Assembly: GCF_015999265.1 (NCBI RefSeq)
Contig: NZ_JAEAGR010000003.1
Span: 62,001-126,000 of the forward strand
DNA length: 64,000 nucleotides
Reading direction: 5' to 3'
Source of the DNA: Mobilitalea sibirica
GTDB taxonomy: Bacteria; Bacillota; Clostridia; Lachnospirales; Lachnospiraceae
The stretch's first letter is position 1. Each line of letters starts with the position of its first letter. Under the pieces are notes generated by a model that was given only the letters and a program-made list of their open reading frames with translations, was not told the origin of the DNA and did no database searches. The position numbers and the translations under genes were made by a program. Below are positions 46,698 to 57,042 of this stretch, in pieces.

Positions 46698-47006
46698 ATG
46701 ATTCGTGTGGATTGAGTAAGGATATATTAGATAAATGTAAATAGAGATAGGAATGAAAAGCTTAGATTATGCTGAAATCTAACAGAAGATAATACATTTT
46801 TCATTTACTGATGTACTTACTAATCTTTTAAGAAGTTCTATAGGTATTCAGATGGATAGGTAGAACGAAATGAAGTTATAACATAGAATTTAAAAAATGA
46901 GAATCGTTTCTATCAGTTTTTAGGAACATCTTATGAAATGCTTCAAATATTAAACTGAGTGTTTGGATAGAGAAATAAACACTCTGTTATTAAGTAGGAG
47001 GGCATC
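46698..47006 (+). other. 309-bp spacer inside the acc block
   Basis: AT-rich, with no coding frame I trust. An 8-bp hairpin GAGTGTTT/AAACACTC (46957-46984) lies just before the accA ribosome site. A separate accA promoter is possible but not clear. Confidence 0.4.
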
Positions 47007-47792
47007 ATGGATTTAACACCATGGGAAAAAGTAAAACTGGCTCGAATGCCTCTTAGACCAACTGGACTTGACTATATAGAGCGAATTTTTGATGGTTTTC
47101 TTGAGCTGCACGGTGACAGGTATTTTGGGGAGGATAGGGCAATCGTTGGAGGAATCGCCTTCTTTGGTAGCATACCTGTCACTGTAATTGCGCAGCAAAA
47201 GGGAAGAAATACAAAGGAAAATATCACAAGGAACTTTTCTATGCCTCATCCGGAAGGATACCGAAAAGCATTACGGTTAATGAAGCAGGCAGAAAAATTT
47301 CATAGGCCTGTCATTTGCTTTATTGATACCCCAGGTGCTTTTTGTGGACTTGGAGCGGAAGAAAGAGGGCAGGGAGAAGCAATCGCTACCAATTTGGCAG
47401 AAATGATGCTTCTAAAGACCCCAATCATATCCGTAGTAATCTCGGAGGGTGGAAGCGGCGGAGCTCTGGCTCTGGGCGTTGCAGATAAGGTTTATATGTT
47501 AGAGCATGCGGTATATTCTATATTGTCACCGGAGGGCTTTGCCAGCATTCTATATAAGGATTCCTCTAAGGCAGAGCAAGCAGCTAAGGATATGAGACTC
47601 ACTGCTCAGGATTTATATCAGTATAAAATTATTGATGGAATAATTCCGGAGCCGGCAGGAGGAGCACATAATGATATTGATATGATAACGCAAAGTGTAA
47701 AAGACTTAATAGAGTCGGATTTACAGGAGCTTATGCAACAGCCCTTGGATACCTTACTTGAGCAGCGTTATCAAAAATTTAGAAACATGTAA
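47007..47792 (+). CDS. accA: acetyl-CoA carboxylase carboxyltransferase α subunit
   Basis: 261 residues, shorter than the ~319 of E. coli because the N-terminal helical extension is missing, as in Firmicutes. [31 protein letters not shown], then [56 protein letters not shown] and [19 protein letters not shown] form the substrate pocket. With AccD it transfers CO2 to acetyl-CoA. RBS TAGGAGG. Last gene of the fab/acc cluster, ended by the hairpin at 47812-47853. Confidence 0.97.
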   Translation: MDLTPWEKVKLARMPLRPTGLDYIERIFDGFLELHGDRYFGEDRAIVGGIAFFGSIPVTVIAQQKGRNTKENITRNFSMPHPEGYRKALRLMKQAEKFHRPVICFIDTPGAFCGLGAEERGQGEAIATNLAEMMLLKTPIISVVISEGGSGGALALGVADKVYMLEHAVYSILSPEGFASILYKDSSKAEQAAKDMRLTAQDLYQYKIIDGIIPEPAGGAHNDIDMITQSVKDLIESDLQELMQQPLDTLLEQRYQKFRNM

Positions 47793-47811
47793 GTTGTGTT
47801 ACTTATGTTTG

Positions 47812-47853
47812 AAGGGAGACCACGAAAGGAATTAACTCTTAAGTGGCCTCCTT
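47812..47853. terminator. bidirectional terminator between accA and the C39-like gene
   Basis: AAGGGAGACCAC pairs with GTGGCCTCCTT (one mismatch or bulge) around a 19-nt loop, between convergent genes. Confidence 0.7.
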
Positions 47854-47855
47854 AA

Positions 47856-48707
47856 TTATTTAATATAAACAAGGCTGCTGGTATAGGTGCCGCTGTTTTC
47901 TTCTATATAATTTCGATACTCTTCATAGTTAATATAGTATTTCTTTCCCCAGGAGGAGATACAAAGCATTATGGTAGAGTCAATTTCATCCTTTATTATG
48001 CCGGTTACGGTAACATAATGACTGTTAATATCCTTCTTTACTTCTTTATAAGCATAGACCGTAATAGGTTCATAATAGATCTCCTCGGAGGACTCTGTTA
48101 CATTGGTATCCTTCTTATTAACATCAGGCTGAAAATCCGAAGACTCTAAGAGGATGATTTTTTTATACTGTTGATAGAACGAAATCCCATTCTTACCCCA
48201 TAGCTTTGGGGTATTTGGTCCGATGGAAAGTATGACCGGTATGTTATGATCTAACATCTCTTCCATGATTTCATACATGTCGTAATAGGACAAACCCAAT
48301 TTCCATTTTGCATAATAGCCAATATGATACGCCTCACTATAGTCGTTGATAGCAGCTGCAAGTTTTGTTCCAAGTACTGCTAGCCAACGCTTTGTTTTGG
48401 TATATAAATCATTTACCTTTCGAACATAAGACATATAATCTATATAATATACAGAATCGATCCCTTGTAATGCAATCTCGGTTAACAAAGTGCGTTGGGA
48501 ATCATCCTGTAAAGCCAGATATAAGAACAGATCAGCACATGCTATGGTGCCGCATCCATAATGATGCAAAATATAATCCGTACCGAATTTATGATTGGCA
48601 GGAAACCACATCTGGCTTCCCCCAAAGTATACATTCTCATTCATTAATACCGGAACATAATCCGAACCTTCTAAAGCAATGACAGTATTGTCATACTTTA
48701 TTGACAT
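47856..48707 (-). CDS. uncharacterised C39-like papain-fold protein
   Basis: 283 residues from the ATG at 48707 (AGGGGG upstream). I do not recognise a named family. The motif HHYGCGTIACADLFLYLAL resembles the YGCGPTA-type Cys motif of C39-like peptidases. Later SHYVTVTGI (possible catalytic His) and ISSWGKKYYINYEEY (possible Asp/Asn position) fall in papain-like order. No signal peptide or membrane segment, so probably cytoplasmic. It lies 75 bp after, and on the same strand as, a membrane protein gene, suggesting one unit. Enzymatic function is inference. Confidence 0.55.
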   Translation of the reverse strand: MSIKYDNTVIALEGSDYVPVLMNENVYFGGSQMWFPANHKFGTDYILHHYGCGTIACADLFLYLALQDDSQRTLLTEIALQGIDSVYYIDYMSYVRKVNDLYTKTKRWLAVLGTKLAAAINDYSEAYHIGYYAKWKLGLSYYDMYEIMEEMLDHNIPVILSIGPNTPKLWGKNGISFYQQYKKIILLESSDFQPDVNKKDTNVTESSEEIYYEPITVYAYKEVKKDINSHYVTVTGIIKDEIDSTIMLCISSWGKKYYINYEEYRNYIEENSGTYTSSLVYIK

Positions 48708-48782
48708 GAATAAACCCCCTATAAAATCAGTCTCAATTCTATCATATTCCGATAGCATTCACTGAGTTACAGGGGGTTAAAA

Positions 48783-49541
48783 CTAATCAATGTTTTGTGG
48801 TTTTTGATTTGGTGTCCTGCTATTGTATACAGATGCAAACAAACGAAGCAGGATACACAGAGTAAAGGTTGAGAGCATTAAAATCTCAAAGTTTTGGAAG
48901 ATGTCACGATCCCATCCATAAAAGGTTGCTTTCGCAGTAAAAGGGAAATACCGTAGAACCAAAAGGGTAATTGAATTCAATATACCAAGGATCGTACTGA
49001 TGTAGGCCGCTTTGTAGATACAGGAAGCAGCATAAAACATCATAAAATACGAAAAGAAATAAACTAAAACATAAGAGTTTTCCAACAAATAATTGGTCTG
49101 TGTAGTAAGCCACATATAGACAGCAACCATAAATGCCAAACCGGTTAAAGAGAATTTCATTCTTTCTTTATGACCTTCCTTATGGTAACTGGCAATAAAA
49201 AACGGAACCGTTATAAAGAAAATATAGATATATTCAAAAGCTTCAATAGGATTCCTTCCGATCCGGTCAATCATGGCAGATATTAAAAATAATAAAAGAA
49301 AACCGGAGGGTAAGATCTGAGCAAAGGTTTTATAGCTTTTTACTAATTCGGAATTCTTGCTTAAAATATAATCAAGAATTCCTCCAAGAATAATTAAGGG
49401 AAGCATGGTAGTCAGTAGAATAAACTGATTATCCGGTAAAAATCCTTCTAAAAAAATATATACAACGGCTAATACAATGTAAATGGTCAAAAATATCAAG
49501 GCAGATAAATTCCTTCGTATAAAAACAAATGTTTTACTCAT
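48783..49541 (-). CDS. polytopic membrane protein, unknown
   Basis: 252 residues with about seven to eight hydrophobic helices (for example LSALIFLTIYIVLAVVYIFL, LTTMLPLIILGGILDYIL, VLVYFFSYFMMFYAA). It starts MSKTFVFIRRN with GGGAGGTCAT upstream. No transporter or enzyme motif seen. It is followed 75 nt later on the same strand by the C39-like gene, its likely partner. Confidence 0.7.
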   Translation of the reverse strand: MSKTFVFIRRNLSALIFLTIYIVLAVVYIFLEGFLPDNQFILLTTMLPLIILGGILDYILSKNSELVKSYKTFAQILPSGFLLLFLISAMIDRIGRNPIEAFEYIYIFFITVPFFIASYHKEGHKERMKFSLTGLAFMVAVYMWLTTQTNYLLENSYVLVYFFSYFMMFYAASCIYKAAYISTILGILNSITLLVLRYFPFTAKATFYGWDRDIFQNFEILMLSTFTLCILLRLFASVYNSRTPNQKPQNID

Positions 49542-50004
49542 AATGACCTCCCTAAATTTGAATAAATCTAAATAATTTACTCTTATAGTAATGAAAATTA
49601 TTTAAATTATTATTACTCGTTACCTGTTCATCAGGCGTTTGTTCTTTTAGAGTACTTGTAGTCTTTAAACCAGTATTAAATCAAGCAATATAACCCATAA
49701 GATATTGTCTGGAAGAAGTGAACTTTTCTATTCTGTATATGATAGCTTATACTTGCCACATTTTCCTAAGCCTTATGATAAAAATAATGATATACGAAAG
49801 TATATGTGTCGCAAATACTGTCGTATATCATTATTGTATAGTTATGGTAGGATCATGTCAATCCCAAGAGTTACAGATAAAATACGAATAATTTATCCTT
49901 AGGTTCGATTATTAGTCAAAGCATTAACTCAAACTGGACTAAATGATAAGTTTATATCAATGGGTGAAATATCCCATTGCTTTCAACTACATCATTTTCT
50001 TTAT
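49542..50004. other. spacer with a 15-bp perfect inverted repeat
   Basis: Arms 49783-49797 (AATAATGATATACGA) and 49821-49835 are exact complements around a 23-nt loop. Short frames here lack RBS and family likeness. Confidence 0.5.
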
Positions 50005-51639
50005 CTAGTCTTCGTCGTCTTCTTTATCGTATTGCATTACCTGTCTCTTTCTTGCCATCTCATCACTATCAAGGTATTCATCGTAGGTTGTAATCTTATC
50101 AATAAGACCGCTCGGAGTAATCTCCATAATACGGTTCGCTGTTGTCTGAATAAACTGGTGGTCAGGGGAGGTAAACAGGGCTACACCGGGGAATTTAATT
50201 AATCCGTTATTGAGGGAAGTGATGGACTCCATATCCAAGTGGTTGGTCGGTTCATCAAGGAGCAGAACATTGGCACCGGCAATCATCATCTTGGAAAGAA
50301 GAACACGAACCCTCTCACCACCGGAAAGGACATTCACTTTCTTCGCTCCTTCTTCACCGGCAAACAGCATTCTTCCCATAAAGCCGCGAACGTATGTTAC
50401 ATCCTTTTCCGGAGAAAACGGCATTAAGAAATCCACGATGGTCTCATCCCCGGAGAAAAGCTTGGTACTATCCTTGGGGAAGTAGGATACATTGGTTGTG
50501 ATTCCCCATTTATAATTTCCTTCATCCGGCTCCAGCTCTCCTGCAAGTATTTTAAACAGGGTAGTGGTAGCGGTTGTGTTCGGACCAACGAAAGCAATCT
50601 TGTCTTCCCTACCAACGATAAAGGAGATATTATCAAGAACCTTAACGCCATCGATGGTTTTAGAGATATTCTCAACGGTTAACACTTCATTACCGATTTC
50701 TCTGCTAGGTCTAAAATCAATATATGGATATTTTCTACTGGAAGGTCTGATGTCATCCAGTTCAATCTTTTCCAGAGCTTTTTTTCTGGAAGTAGCCTGC
50801 TTTGATTTTGAGGCATTGGCAGAGAAGCGTTGGATAAATTCCTGTAATTCTTTGATTTTCTCTTCCTTCTTTTTATTGGCTTCCTTCATTTGTCTTACCA
50901 TGAGCTGACTGGATTCATACCAGAAGTCATAGTTACCGGCATAGAGCTGGATCTTCGCATAATCGATGTCAGCGATATGGGTACATACCTTATTTAAGAA
51001 ATAACGGTCATGGGATACTACGATAACCGTATTTTCAAAGTTAATTAAAAATTCTTCCAACCAACGGATCGCTTCCAGATCCAAGTGGTTCGTCGGCTCG
51101 TCAAGGAGAAGAATGTCAGGGTTGCCAAACAGCGCCTGTGCCAATAATACCTTCACCTTTTCGCCGCCTTTTAATTCGCTCATCTTCTTATAATGAAGCT
51201 CTGTATCAATGCCCAATCCGTTTAAAAGAGTGGCAGCATTGGATTCCGCTTCCCAGCCATCCATGGAAGCAAATTCACCTTCTAACTCACTGGCACGGAT
51301 ACCGTCTTCCTCGGTGAAATCCTCTTTCGCATAGATGATATCCTTTTCCTTCATGATATCATACAGGCGCTTATTACCCATGATTACAGTGTCTAATACA
51401 TTGTATTCATCATATTTAAAGTGGTCCTGCTGTAAGAAGGATAATCTTTGTCCGGGAGTTATGATAATATCTCCCTTGGTAGGCTCTAATTGCCCATTTA
51501 ATATTTTGAGAAAGGTGGACTTGCCGGCACCGTTGGCACCAATCAAACCATAGCAGTTGCCTTCGGTAAACTTAATGTTTACATCTTCAAACAATGCCCT
51601 CTTTCCTAATCTTAGTGTTATGTTACTTGCCTGTATCAT
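50005..51639 (-). CDS. ABC-F family ATPase with degenerate second Walker A
   Basis: 544 residues, two ATPase domains joined by a charged helical linker (~240-320, PtIM-like), no membrane part. Domain 1: GLIGANGAGKSTFLKIL, LKGGEKVKVLLAQAL, ILLLDEPTNHLDLEAI. Domain 2: FVGPNTTATTTLFKIL in place of GxxGxGK(S/T), then LSGGERVRVLLSKMM and VLLLDEPTNHLDME. The second Walker A thus lacks the nucleotide-binding Lys. ABC-F proteins act on ribosomes or give antibiotic protection; the order resembles YkpA/YbiT-type housekeeping members. Single gene, RBS AGGAGG. Confidence 0.9.
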   Translation of the reverse strand: MIQASNITLRLGKRALFEDVNIKFTEGNCYGLIGANGAGKSTFLKILNGQLEPTKGDIIITPGQRLSFLQQDHFKYDEYNVLDTVIMGNKRLYDIMKEKDIIYAKEDFTEEDGIRASELEGEFASMDGWEAESNAATLLNGLGIDTELHYKKMSELKGGEKVKVLLAQALFGNPDILLLDEPTNHLDLEAIRWLEEFLINFENTVIVVSHDRYFLNKVCTHIADIDYAKIQLYAGNYDFWYESSQLMVRQMKEANKKKEEKIKELQEFIQRFSANASKSKQATSRKKALEKIELDDIRPSSRKYPYIDFRPSREIGNEVLTVENISKTIDGVKVLDNISFIVGREDKIAFVGPNTTATTTLFKILAGELEPDEGNYKWGITTNVSYFPKDSTKLFSGDETIVDFLMPFSPEKDVTYVRGFMGRMLFAGEEGAKKVNVLSGGERVRVLLSKMMIAGANVLLLDEPTNHLDMESITSLNNGLIKFPGVALFTSPDHQFIQTTANRIMEITPSGLIDKITTYDEYLDSDEMARKRQVMQYDKEDDED

Positions 51640-51839
51640 GAAAAACCTCCTAAATTCTCGTTCTTATCCTGTCATAAGGATGATAGCAGAGTGACATCAA
51701 ATAATCACAGAGTGATTATTCTATCATTTAATATGACATATGAATTGGCATACCAACTCATTCTATTATAAATCATCATTACTATTGTATCGTATCATGC
51801 TGAATTTGCAAGTGTTTTATTGGGGAATTATATATAAAA

Positions 51840-51880
51840 ATAAGGCGGGATATAGGGTTGGACCCTAAGTTCCGCCTTAT
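51840..51880 (-). terminator. terminator of the aldo/keto reductase gene
   Basis: ATAAGGCGG pairs with CCGCCTTAT (51840-51848/51872-51880) with a second inner stem (AGGGTtgGACCCT). On the minus strand T-rich sequence follows. The rest of the 51640-51956 spacer is empty to my eye. Confidence 0.75.
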
Positions 51881-51956
51881 CTATTTTCAGCTTAATATGA
51901 TATAATAGCAGTCTCACCCGTTTTGGATATTATGTCATAGCCTATAAGTCAATTGT

Positions 51957-53057
51957 TTATCCCCTCAACAGAGCAATCTCATCCAAACGGTCCATGATAT
52001 TTAAGTGCTGGGTACATAAGGTCTCGCATTGGCCGCATTTGATACATTCAGCCGCTTTCTCCATTGGTATACCCCAGTGCCATTTGATACGGTTCTCAAT
52101 ACTGTTACCCAGTAGTTTCTCATTATAGGCATCCATGAATTTCGGTATGTCAATATCTGCCGGACAGCCCTTACAGTATGCACAACCGGTACAGAGGTTA
52201 TTAAGGGCAACCCCTTTGCTCTCAAATTCTGCACAGATTTCCTTGGCAGGCTTTTCTACCAGGTTTTCAACGGACTTTACTGCATCATCCACATGTTGCT
52301 TCGTTGTAATGCCGGCTAAGGTAACGGTAATTTCCTTATGGGAGGCTACGAATCTAAGGGCAGCCTGAGGAACGGTAAGGTCAGTACCCTCTGCCAGGTA
52401 GGAGAAGGTTTTTTGGTTACTTGGGATTAAACCGCCGCCTAAGGGGTTCATTACCACAATACCCATACCTCTATTGTGGGCAGCTGTAATTCCTGCCTGA
52501 CGGAAACGGTAATTCAGGGCATTGTATCCGATTAGCATTCCTTTAAAGGCATCGGTTTCGATTACCTTCTCAAGATCATTACCTTGCATATGGGAGGAGA
52601 AGGTGATGTTCTTAATCAGACCATCTTTTTTCGCCTGTTCAAAATATTTATATAGGATATCATATTGTTTTTTATATGATTCTAAATCTAGCATACACCA
52701 CAGATAATAAAAATCCAGATAATCTACCTTTAGTCTGGTAAGGGAATTTTCTAACCTTCTTTTGAAATCATCTGCATCACATTTGCCCCCGACGGTCCCT
52801 AAATTCATCTTAGAGGAGATGTAGTAGCTGTCTCTTGGAAGCTGAGATAATGCTATACCTGTGATGATTTCACTCTTATCATCACAGTAAAAGGGTGCGC
52901 TATCAAAAAAGTTAATTCCTTTTTCATGGGCATACAAAGCCACCTCGGCACATTTTTCAAATCGGCCGGCTTTTACATCTTCTTCATCATAGCGCATCGC
53001 TCCCATGCCGACTGCGGAAACCAACATATCCGTATCTCCGTATTTTTTATAGTACAT
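51957..53057 (-). CDS. aldo/keto reductase with C-terminal [4Fe-4S] ferredoxin domain
   Basis: 366 residues. AKR barrel: YYKKYGDTDMLVSAVGMGAMRYDEE at the N-terminus, catalytic-type residues in FFDSAPFYCDD and YYISSKMNLG, LDFYYLWCMLD, and the cofactor region VMNPLGGGLIP. The last ~100 residues hold two Cys clusters, CTGCAYCKGCPADIDIPKFM and CIKCGQCETLCTQHLNI, typical of the ferredoxin-tailed AKR group of anaerobes. It reduces a carbonyl compound of unknown identity. RBS AGGAGGCGG. Confidence 0.93.
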   Translation of the reverse strand: MYYKKYGDTDMLVSAVGMGAMRYDEEDVKAGRFEKCAEVALYAHEKGINFFDSAPFYCDDKSEIITGIALSQLPRDSYYISSKMNLGTVGGKCDADDFKRRLENSLTRLKVDYLDFYYLWCMLDLESYKKQYDILYKYFEQAKKDGLIKNITFSSHMQGNDLEKVIETDAFKGMLIGYNALNYRFRQAGITAAHNRGMGIVVMNPLGGGLIPSNQKTFSYLAEGTDLTVPQAALRFVASHKEITVTLAGITTKQHVDDAVKSVENLVEKPAKEICAEFESKGVALNNLCTGCAYCKGCPADIDIPKFMDAYNEKLLGNSIENRIKWHWGIPMEKAAECIKCGQCETLCTQHLNIMDRLDEIALLRG

Positions 53058-53426
53058 ATAACCGCCTCCTGTTTATCTCATTTTATATTTTCTTGGTTTG
53101 TTCTAGTTATCCGTATAAGCTTAAAAGATATTATAATCCATTCGTTAAAATGATATTATATTGTGTTCTTTTGTTATTATGCTATGAAACGCCCGTCTTG
53201 TTTACGGAGAATCAAGCTTATTCATCATCAGATACTTCGGATTATAGGATAGAACATCTTCAATTTGTAATATATTGTAGTATAACATGAAGAAAGAATG
53301 TCCTCAATGTATTATCCTGTATTTCCTCAGTTCTATTGGAAAAAAAGGTAAAATTATATATGGTTCATGAGTTTATACTAATTGATATCTTTCAATCCTA
53401 ATACAAGCCTGTGATATTGTTTTCGT

Positions 53427-53455
53427 TTGACTTTTAGATTTAACTTGGTTAGAAT
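53427..53455 (+). promoter_or_regulatory. candidate promoter of the esterase gene
   Basis: TTGACT (53427-53432), 17-bp spacer, TAGAAT (53450-53455), ~28 bp before the start codon. Nothing else is recognised in 53058-53482. Confidence 0.55.
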
Positions 53456-53482
53456 GTAGTTAACAAATATTAGGGGGATTTT

Positions 53483-54409
53483 ATGGCAATCAATAAAGCT
53501 ATGAGGTTAGCACTGAAGGCATTGTCGTATCCGGACTTAGACCTTAAGAAGACCTATAAGTTGCAGAGGCAGATGACGAAGGCCATCCATCCGTCACTTA
53601 AGCCTCTTTATGAGATGTGGGATCATAAGATAGCCGGAACAGACCATGAAATCCCGGTAAGGATATTCTTCCCGCCGGAGACGGAGGAAGAGAATAAGAT
53701 CCTGATATTTTTTCATGGAGGAGGCTGGGTAATCGGCAATATTGACAGCTATTCCACTGTATGTTCTAATATGGCGAAGATAACAGGGCATATTGTAGTA
53801 TCCGTGGATTATCGGTTAGCCCCTGAGAATCGTTTTCCGGCAGCCCCGGAGGATTGTTATACGGTTGCAAGAGAGATATTTTTGGATTCAGAACTTTTTG
53901 ATGTGAAGAAGGAGAATATTACTTTGATTGGTGACAGCGCCGGAGGTAACCTAGCAGCCGTCGTCTCTATGATGGCCAGAGATCGGGGTGAATTCTTACC
54001 ATCCAAGCAGATTCTTATCTATCCGTCCACCTATAATGATCACAGTAGCTCATCTCCATTTGCCTCTGTTCATGAGAATGGAACAGGGTATTTACTGACA
54101 TCGAAGAGGATATGCGATTTTATTGAGCTTTACATTAGTTGCGAGGAGGATCTTAATAACCCTTATCTGGCCCCCTTGTTAGCCAAGGATTTATCTGGGC
54201 AGCCAAAGACCCTGATCATCACAGCGGAATATGATCCCCTTAGAGATGAGGGTGAGGCTTTCGGAAGGAAACTTCATGAACATGGGAATCAGGTAGAGGT
54301 ATACCGGATGAAGGATGCTCTTCATGGTTTTATCTCACTTCCAAAGCATTTTGTCCATGTGAAGAGAAGCTATGAATTAATCAATCGCTTCCTACGCAAT
54401 GAGGACTAA
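53483..54409 (+). CDS. α/β-hydrolase, HSL-type esterase
   Basis: 308 residues. Oxyanion motif FFHGGGWVIGN (~78), nucleophile elbow LIGDSAGGNLAAVVSMMA (Ser ~153), acid in TAEYDPLRDEGEAF (~250) and His in DALHGFISLPKHF (~280). This is the hormone-sensitive-lipase or acetylesterase group. It probably cleaves short acyl or acetyl esters in the cytoplasm (no signal peptide). RBS AGGGGG. Single gene. Confidence 0.92.
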   Translation: MAINKAMRLALKALSYPDLDLKKTYKLQRQMTKAIHPSLKPLYEMWDHKIAGTDHEIPVRIFFPPETEEENKILIFFHGGGWVIGNIDSYSTVCSNMAKITGHIVVSVDYRLAPENRFPAAPEDCYTVAREIFLDSELFDVKKENITLIGDSAGGNLAAVVSMMARDRGEFLPSKQILIYPSTYNDHSSSSPFASVHENGTGYLLTSKRICDFIELYISCEEDLNNPYLAPLLAKDLSGQPKTLIITAEYDPLRDEGEAFGRKLHEHGNQVEVYRMKDALHGFISLPKHFVHVKRSYELINRFLRNED

Positions 54410-54634
54410 ATCCAGCTATACTATAATGATATGTCTGGTATTTGTTAATATATAGATTATGTATCATTGACTCTTCATCAAATAGTAGCGATTAATATGA
54501 TGGGACTACTTACAAAGGAATTTTCACAAAGAAAACACTCACAAAAAACTCACAAAGAAAACATTTTCAAAGAGAATTTATATAAATAATACATTTTCAC
54601 GGTTATTTGTGTGATAAAATAGATTTTAAATTAA

Positions 54635-54662
54635 TTGATAAAGGTAATTATCTTAGTATGAT
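54635..54662 (+). promoter_or_regulatory. candidate promoter of the lyxose isomerase gene
   Basis: TTGATA, 16-bp spacer, TATGAT (54657-54662). Upstream, TCACAAAGAAAACA-like words recur (~54525-54570) as short direct repeats. Confidence 0.45.
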
Positions 54663-54718
54663 AATATGCTTTCATGAATTTGTGTATGGATTACAAAAAA
54701 TAATTTGAAGCAGATTAA

Positions 54719-55285
<567 letters not shown>

Positions 55286-55621
55286 AAGAGATTTTATTCG
55301 TTATATATATTAAATAGGATAAATGAATTGTCCTAAGACTACACTTGGTATAATTAACGAACTGTTTACGCTAATCAATATCACATTCGTTATAATCGTA
55401 AGCTGATACAGAGAAAGCGAAGTATAGGAATATTCTTGGGACAATTGTTTACAATCAAAGGATAATCAAATGAAACAAATGATATTTTTAATACAATATT
55501 TGCTCTGGACGAATTAAATGATGTTCAAATGATAATGAATCATATTTTTCATATAAAATTAGTTTAGACGAAGGATGTCTATAAAAGAAAAGAACCGGAA
55601 GGGAGGTTGGGAATAGGTTTT

Positions 55622-56890
55622 ATGACGAAAAAGATGCCCGTAGAATGGACAAGACTTGATAATGCGGCCAAGATATTTCCTCCAACCACGAATGAGAAGG
55701 ATACGAAAGTATTTCGTTTTGTATGTGAGCTTAAGGATGACATAGAACAAAAAAGTTTGCAGGAAGCCTTGGATAAAACCATGGTGTTATTTCCGTTTTA
55801 CCGTTCGGTACTTAGACGGGGAGTTTTTTGGTATTATTTTGAGAGTACGGATATAAAGCCTGTGGTTATGGAAGAACATAAGCTACCCTGCAGCATGCTA
55901 TATCACCACAACCGAAGAAACCTGCTTTTTGAGGTCACCTATTATAAAAAGCGTATTAATCTGGAGGTTTATCATTCTCTGACCGACGGTACCGGTGCTT
56001 TGGGATTTTTAAAAACCTTACTTTATTATTATATAATTATAAAATATAAAGAAGATTTTGGTGATAAGCTTCCCACTTTGGATTATGATGCCTCCATCTC
56101 ACAAAAAATGGATGACAGCTTTTTAAAGAATTATAACGGAGATCAAATTCCAAAACGATTCAAGCTTACAAAGGCTTATCACATCATGGGAAGGCGTTCT
56201 ATTGATAACCGGCTTAAGGTAATTGAAGGGGTGATGCCGGTGAAAGAAGTGATTGATCTGGCCCATCGATATGATACCACTATGACCATATATTTAACGG
56301 CTTTATTCTTAAAAGCAATTCATCAGGAGATGCCCCTTAGAAGCAGAAGATATCCAGTAGTTTTATCTGTACCGGTTAATCTGCGTACTTATTTTCCTTC
56401 GGTTACGGCCCGTAATTTCTTTACCACGATTAACATTAGATATAATTTTAGCAAAATGGGAGATGACCTGGAGGATATTTTAAAAGAGGTTAAAGAGGGT
56501 TTTGCCAGGGAGTTAACCCAGGATAAGCTTCGAGAGCATATGAACCGCCTATCGGCCCTAGAACATAATGCATTCATGCGGGTGGTTCCGTTATTTCTGA
56601 AGGATGTAGTTCTTCGCTTTGCTAACTTCTTAAACGATAGGGGAATAACGGCTGCCTTATCCAATGTTGGTAAGGTGAATGTAACGGAGGAATTAAGTAC
56701 CTATATTCATATGTTTGATTGTTTTACCAGCGCGAAAAGACCTCAGATTTGCATCTGTTCCTTTGGGAACAATCTGGTCATCAGTTTTGCTTCCCCCTTT
56801 GTCGGTACAGATATCCAGAAGAATTTCTTTCGAATGCTCTCTCAGGAGGGAATTTCTATTACAGTGGCTTCCAATACAAAGGAAGTATAA
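55622..56890 (+). CDS. condensation-type acyltransferase (alcohol acetyltransferase-like)
   Basis: 422 residues from the ATG at 55622; the RBS is unclear (GGGAGG 16 nt upstream, and a TTG directly after it is possible). The active-site motif HSLTDG in LEVYHSLTDGTGALGFLKTLLYY (~120) is the HxxxDG of the CoA-dependent acyltransferase/condensation superfamily. The C-terminal half (PVVLSVPVNLRTYFPS...ALSNVGKVN) follows the same fold. It transfers an acyl group to an alcohol or amine; substrate unknown. It lies upstream of DUF6320 and TraX membrane genes on the same strand. Confidence 0.82.
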   Translation: MTKKMPVEWTRLDNAAKIFPPTTNEKDTKVFRFVCELKDDIEQKSLQEALDKTMVLFPFYRSVLRRGVFWYYFESTDIKPVVMEEHKLPCSMLYHHNRRNLLFEVTYYKKRINLEVYHSLTDGTGALGFLKTLLYYYIIIKYKEDFGDKLPTLDYDASISQKMDDSFLKNYNGDQIPKRFKLTKAYHIMGRRSIDNRLKVIEGVMPVKEVIDLAHRYDTTMTIYLTALFLKAIHQEMPLRSRRYPVVLSVPVNLRTYFPSVTARNFFTTINIRYNFSKMGDDLEDILKEVKEGFARELTQDKLREHMNRLSALEHNAFMRVVPLFLKDVVLRFANFLNDRGITAALSNVGKVNVTEELSTYIHMFDCFTSAKRPQICICSFGNNLVISFASPFVGTDIQKNFFRMLSQEGISITVASNTKEV

Positions 56891-57042
56891 GAACTCCGGT
56901 AGCATAGAAGATGGATGAAGGGTTACCAGGAATTGCTTATTCTAGGTGGATTGACTAGGTTATGTGGGTTTTGTGTGAACCTATGAAGTAAGAGATCTTT
57001 TAAGCTATAGATTATAATTTCCTATGAAATGGAGGAAATAAA

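Noticed and set aside
49705-49902. 65-codon frame on the plus strand
   Set aside because: It spans the 15-bp inverted repeat and has no RBS or recognisable family.
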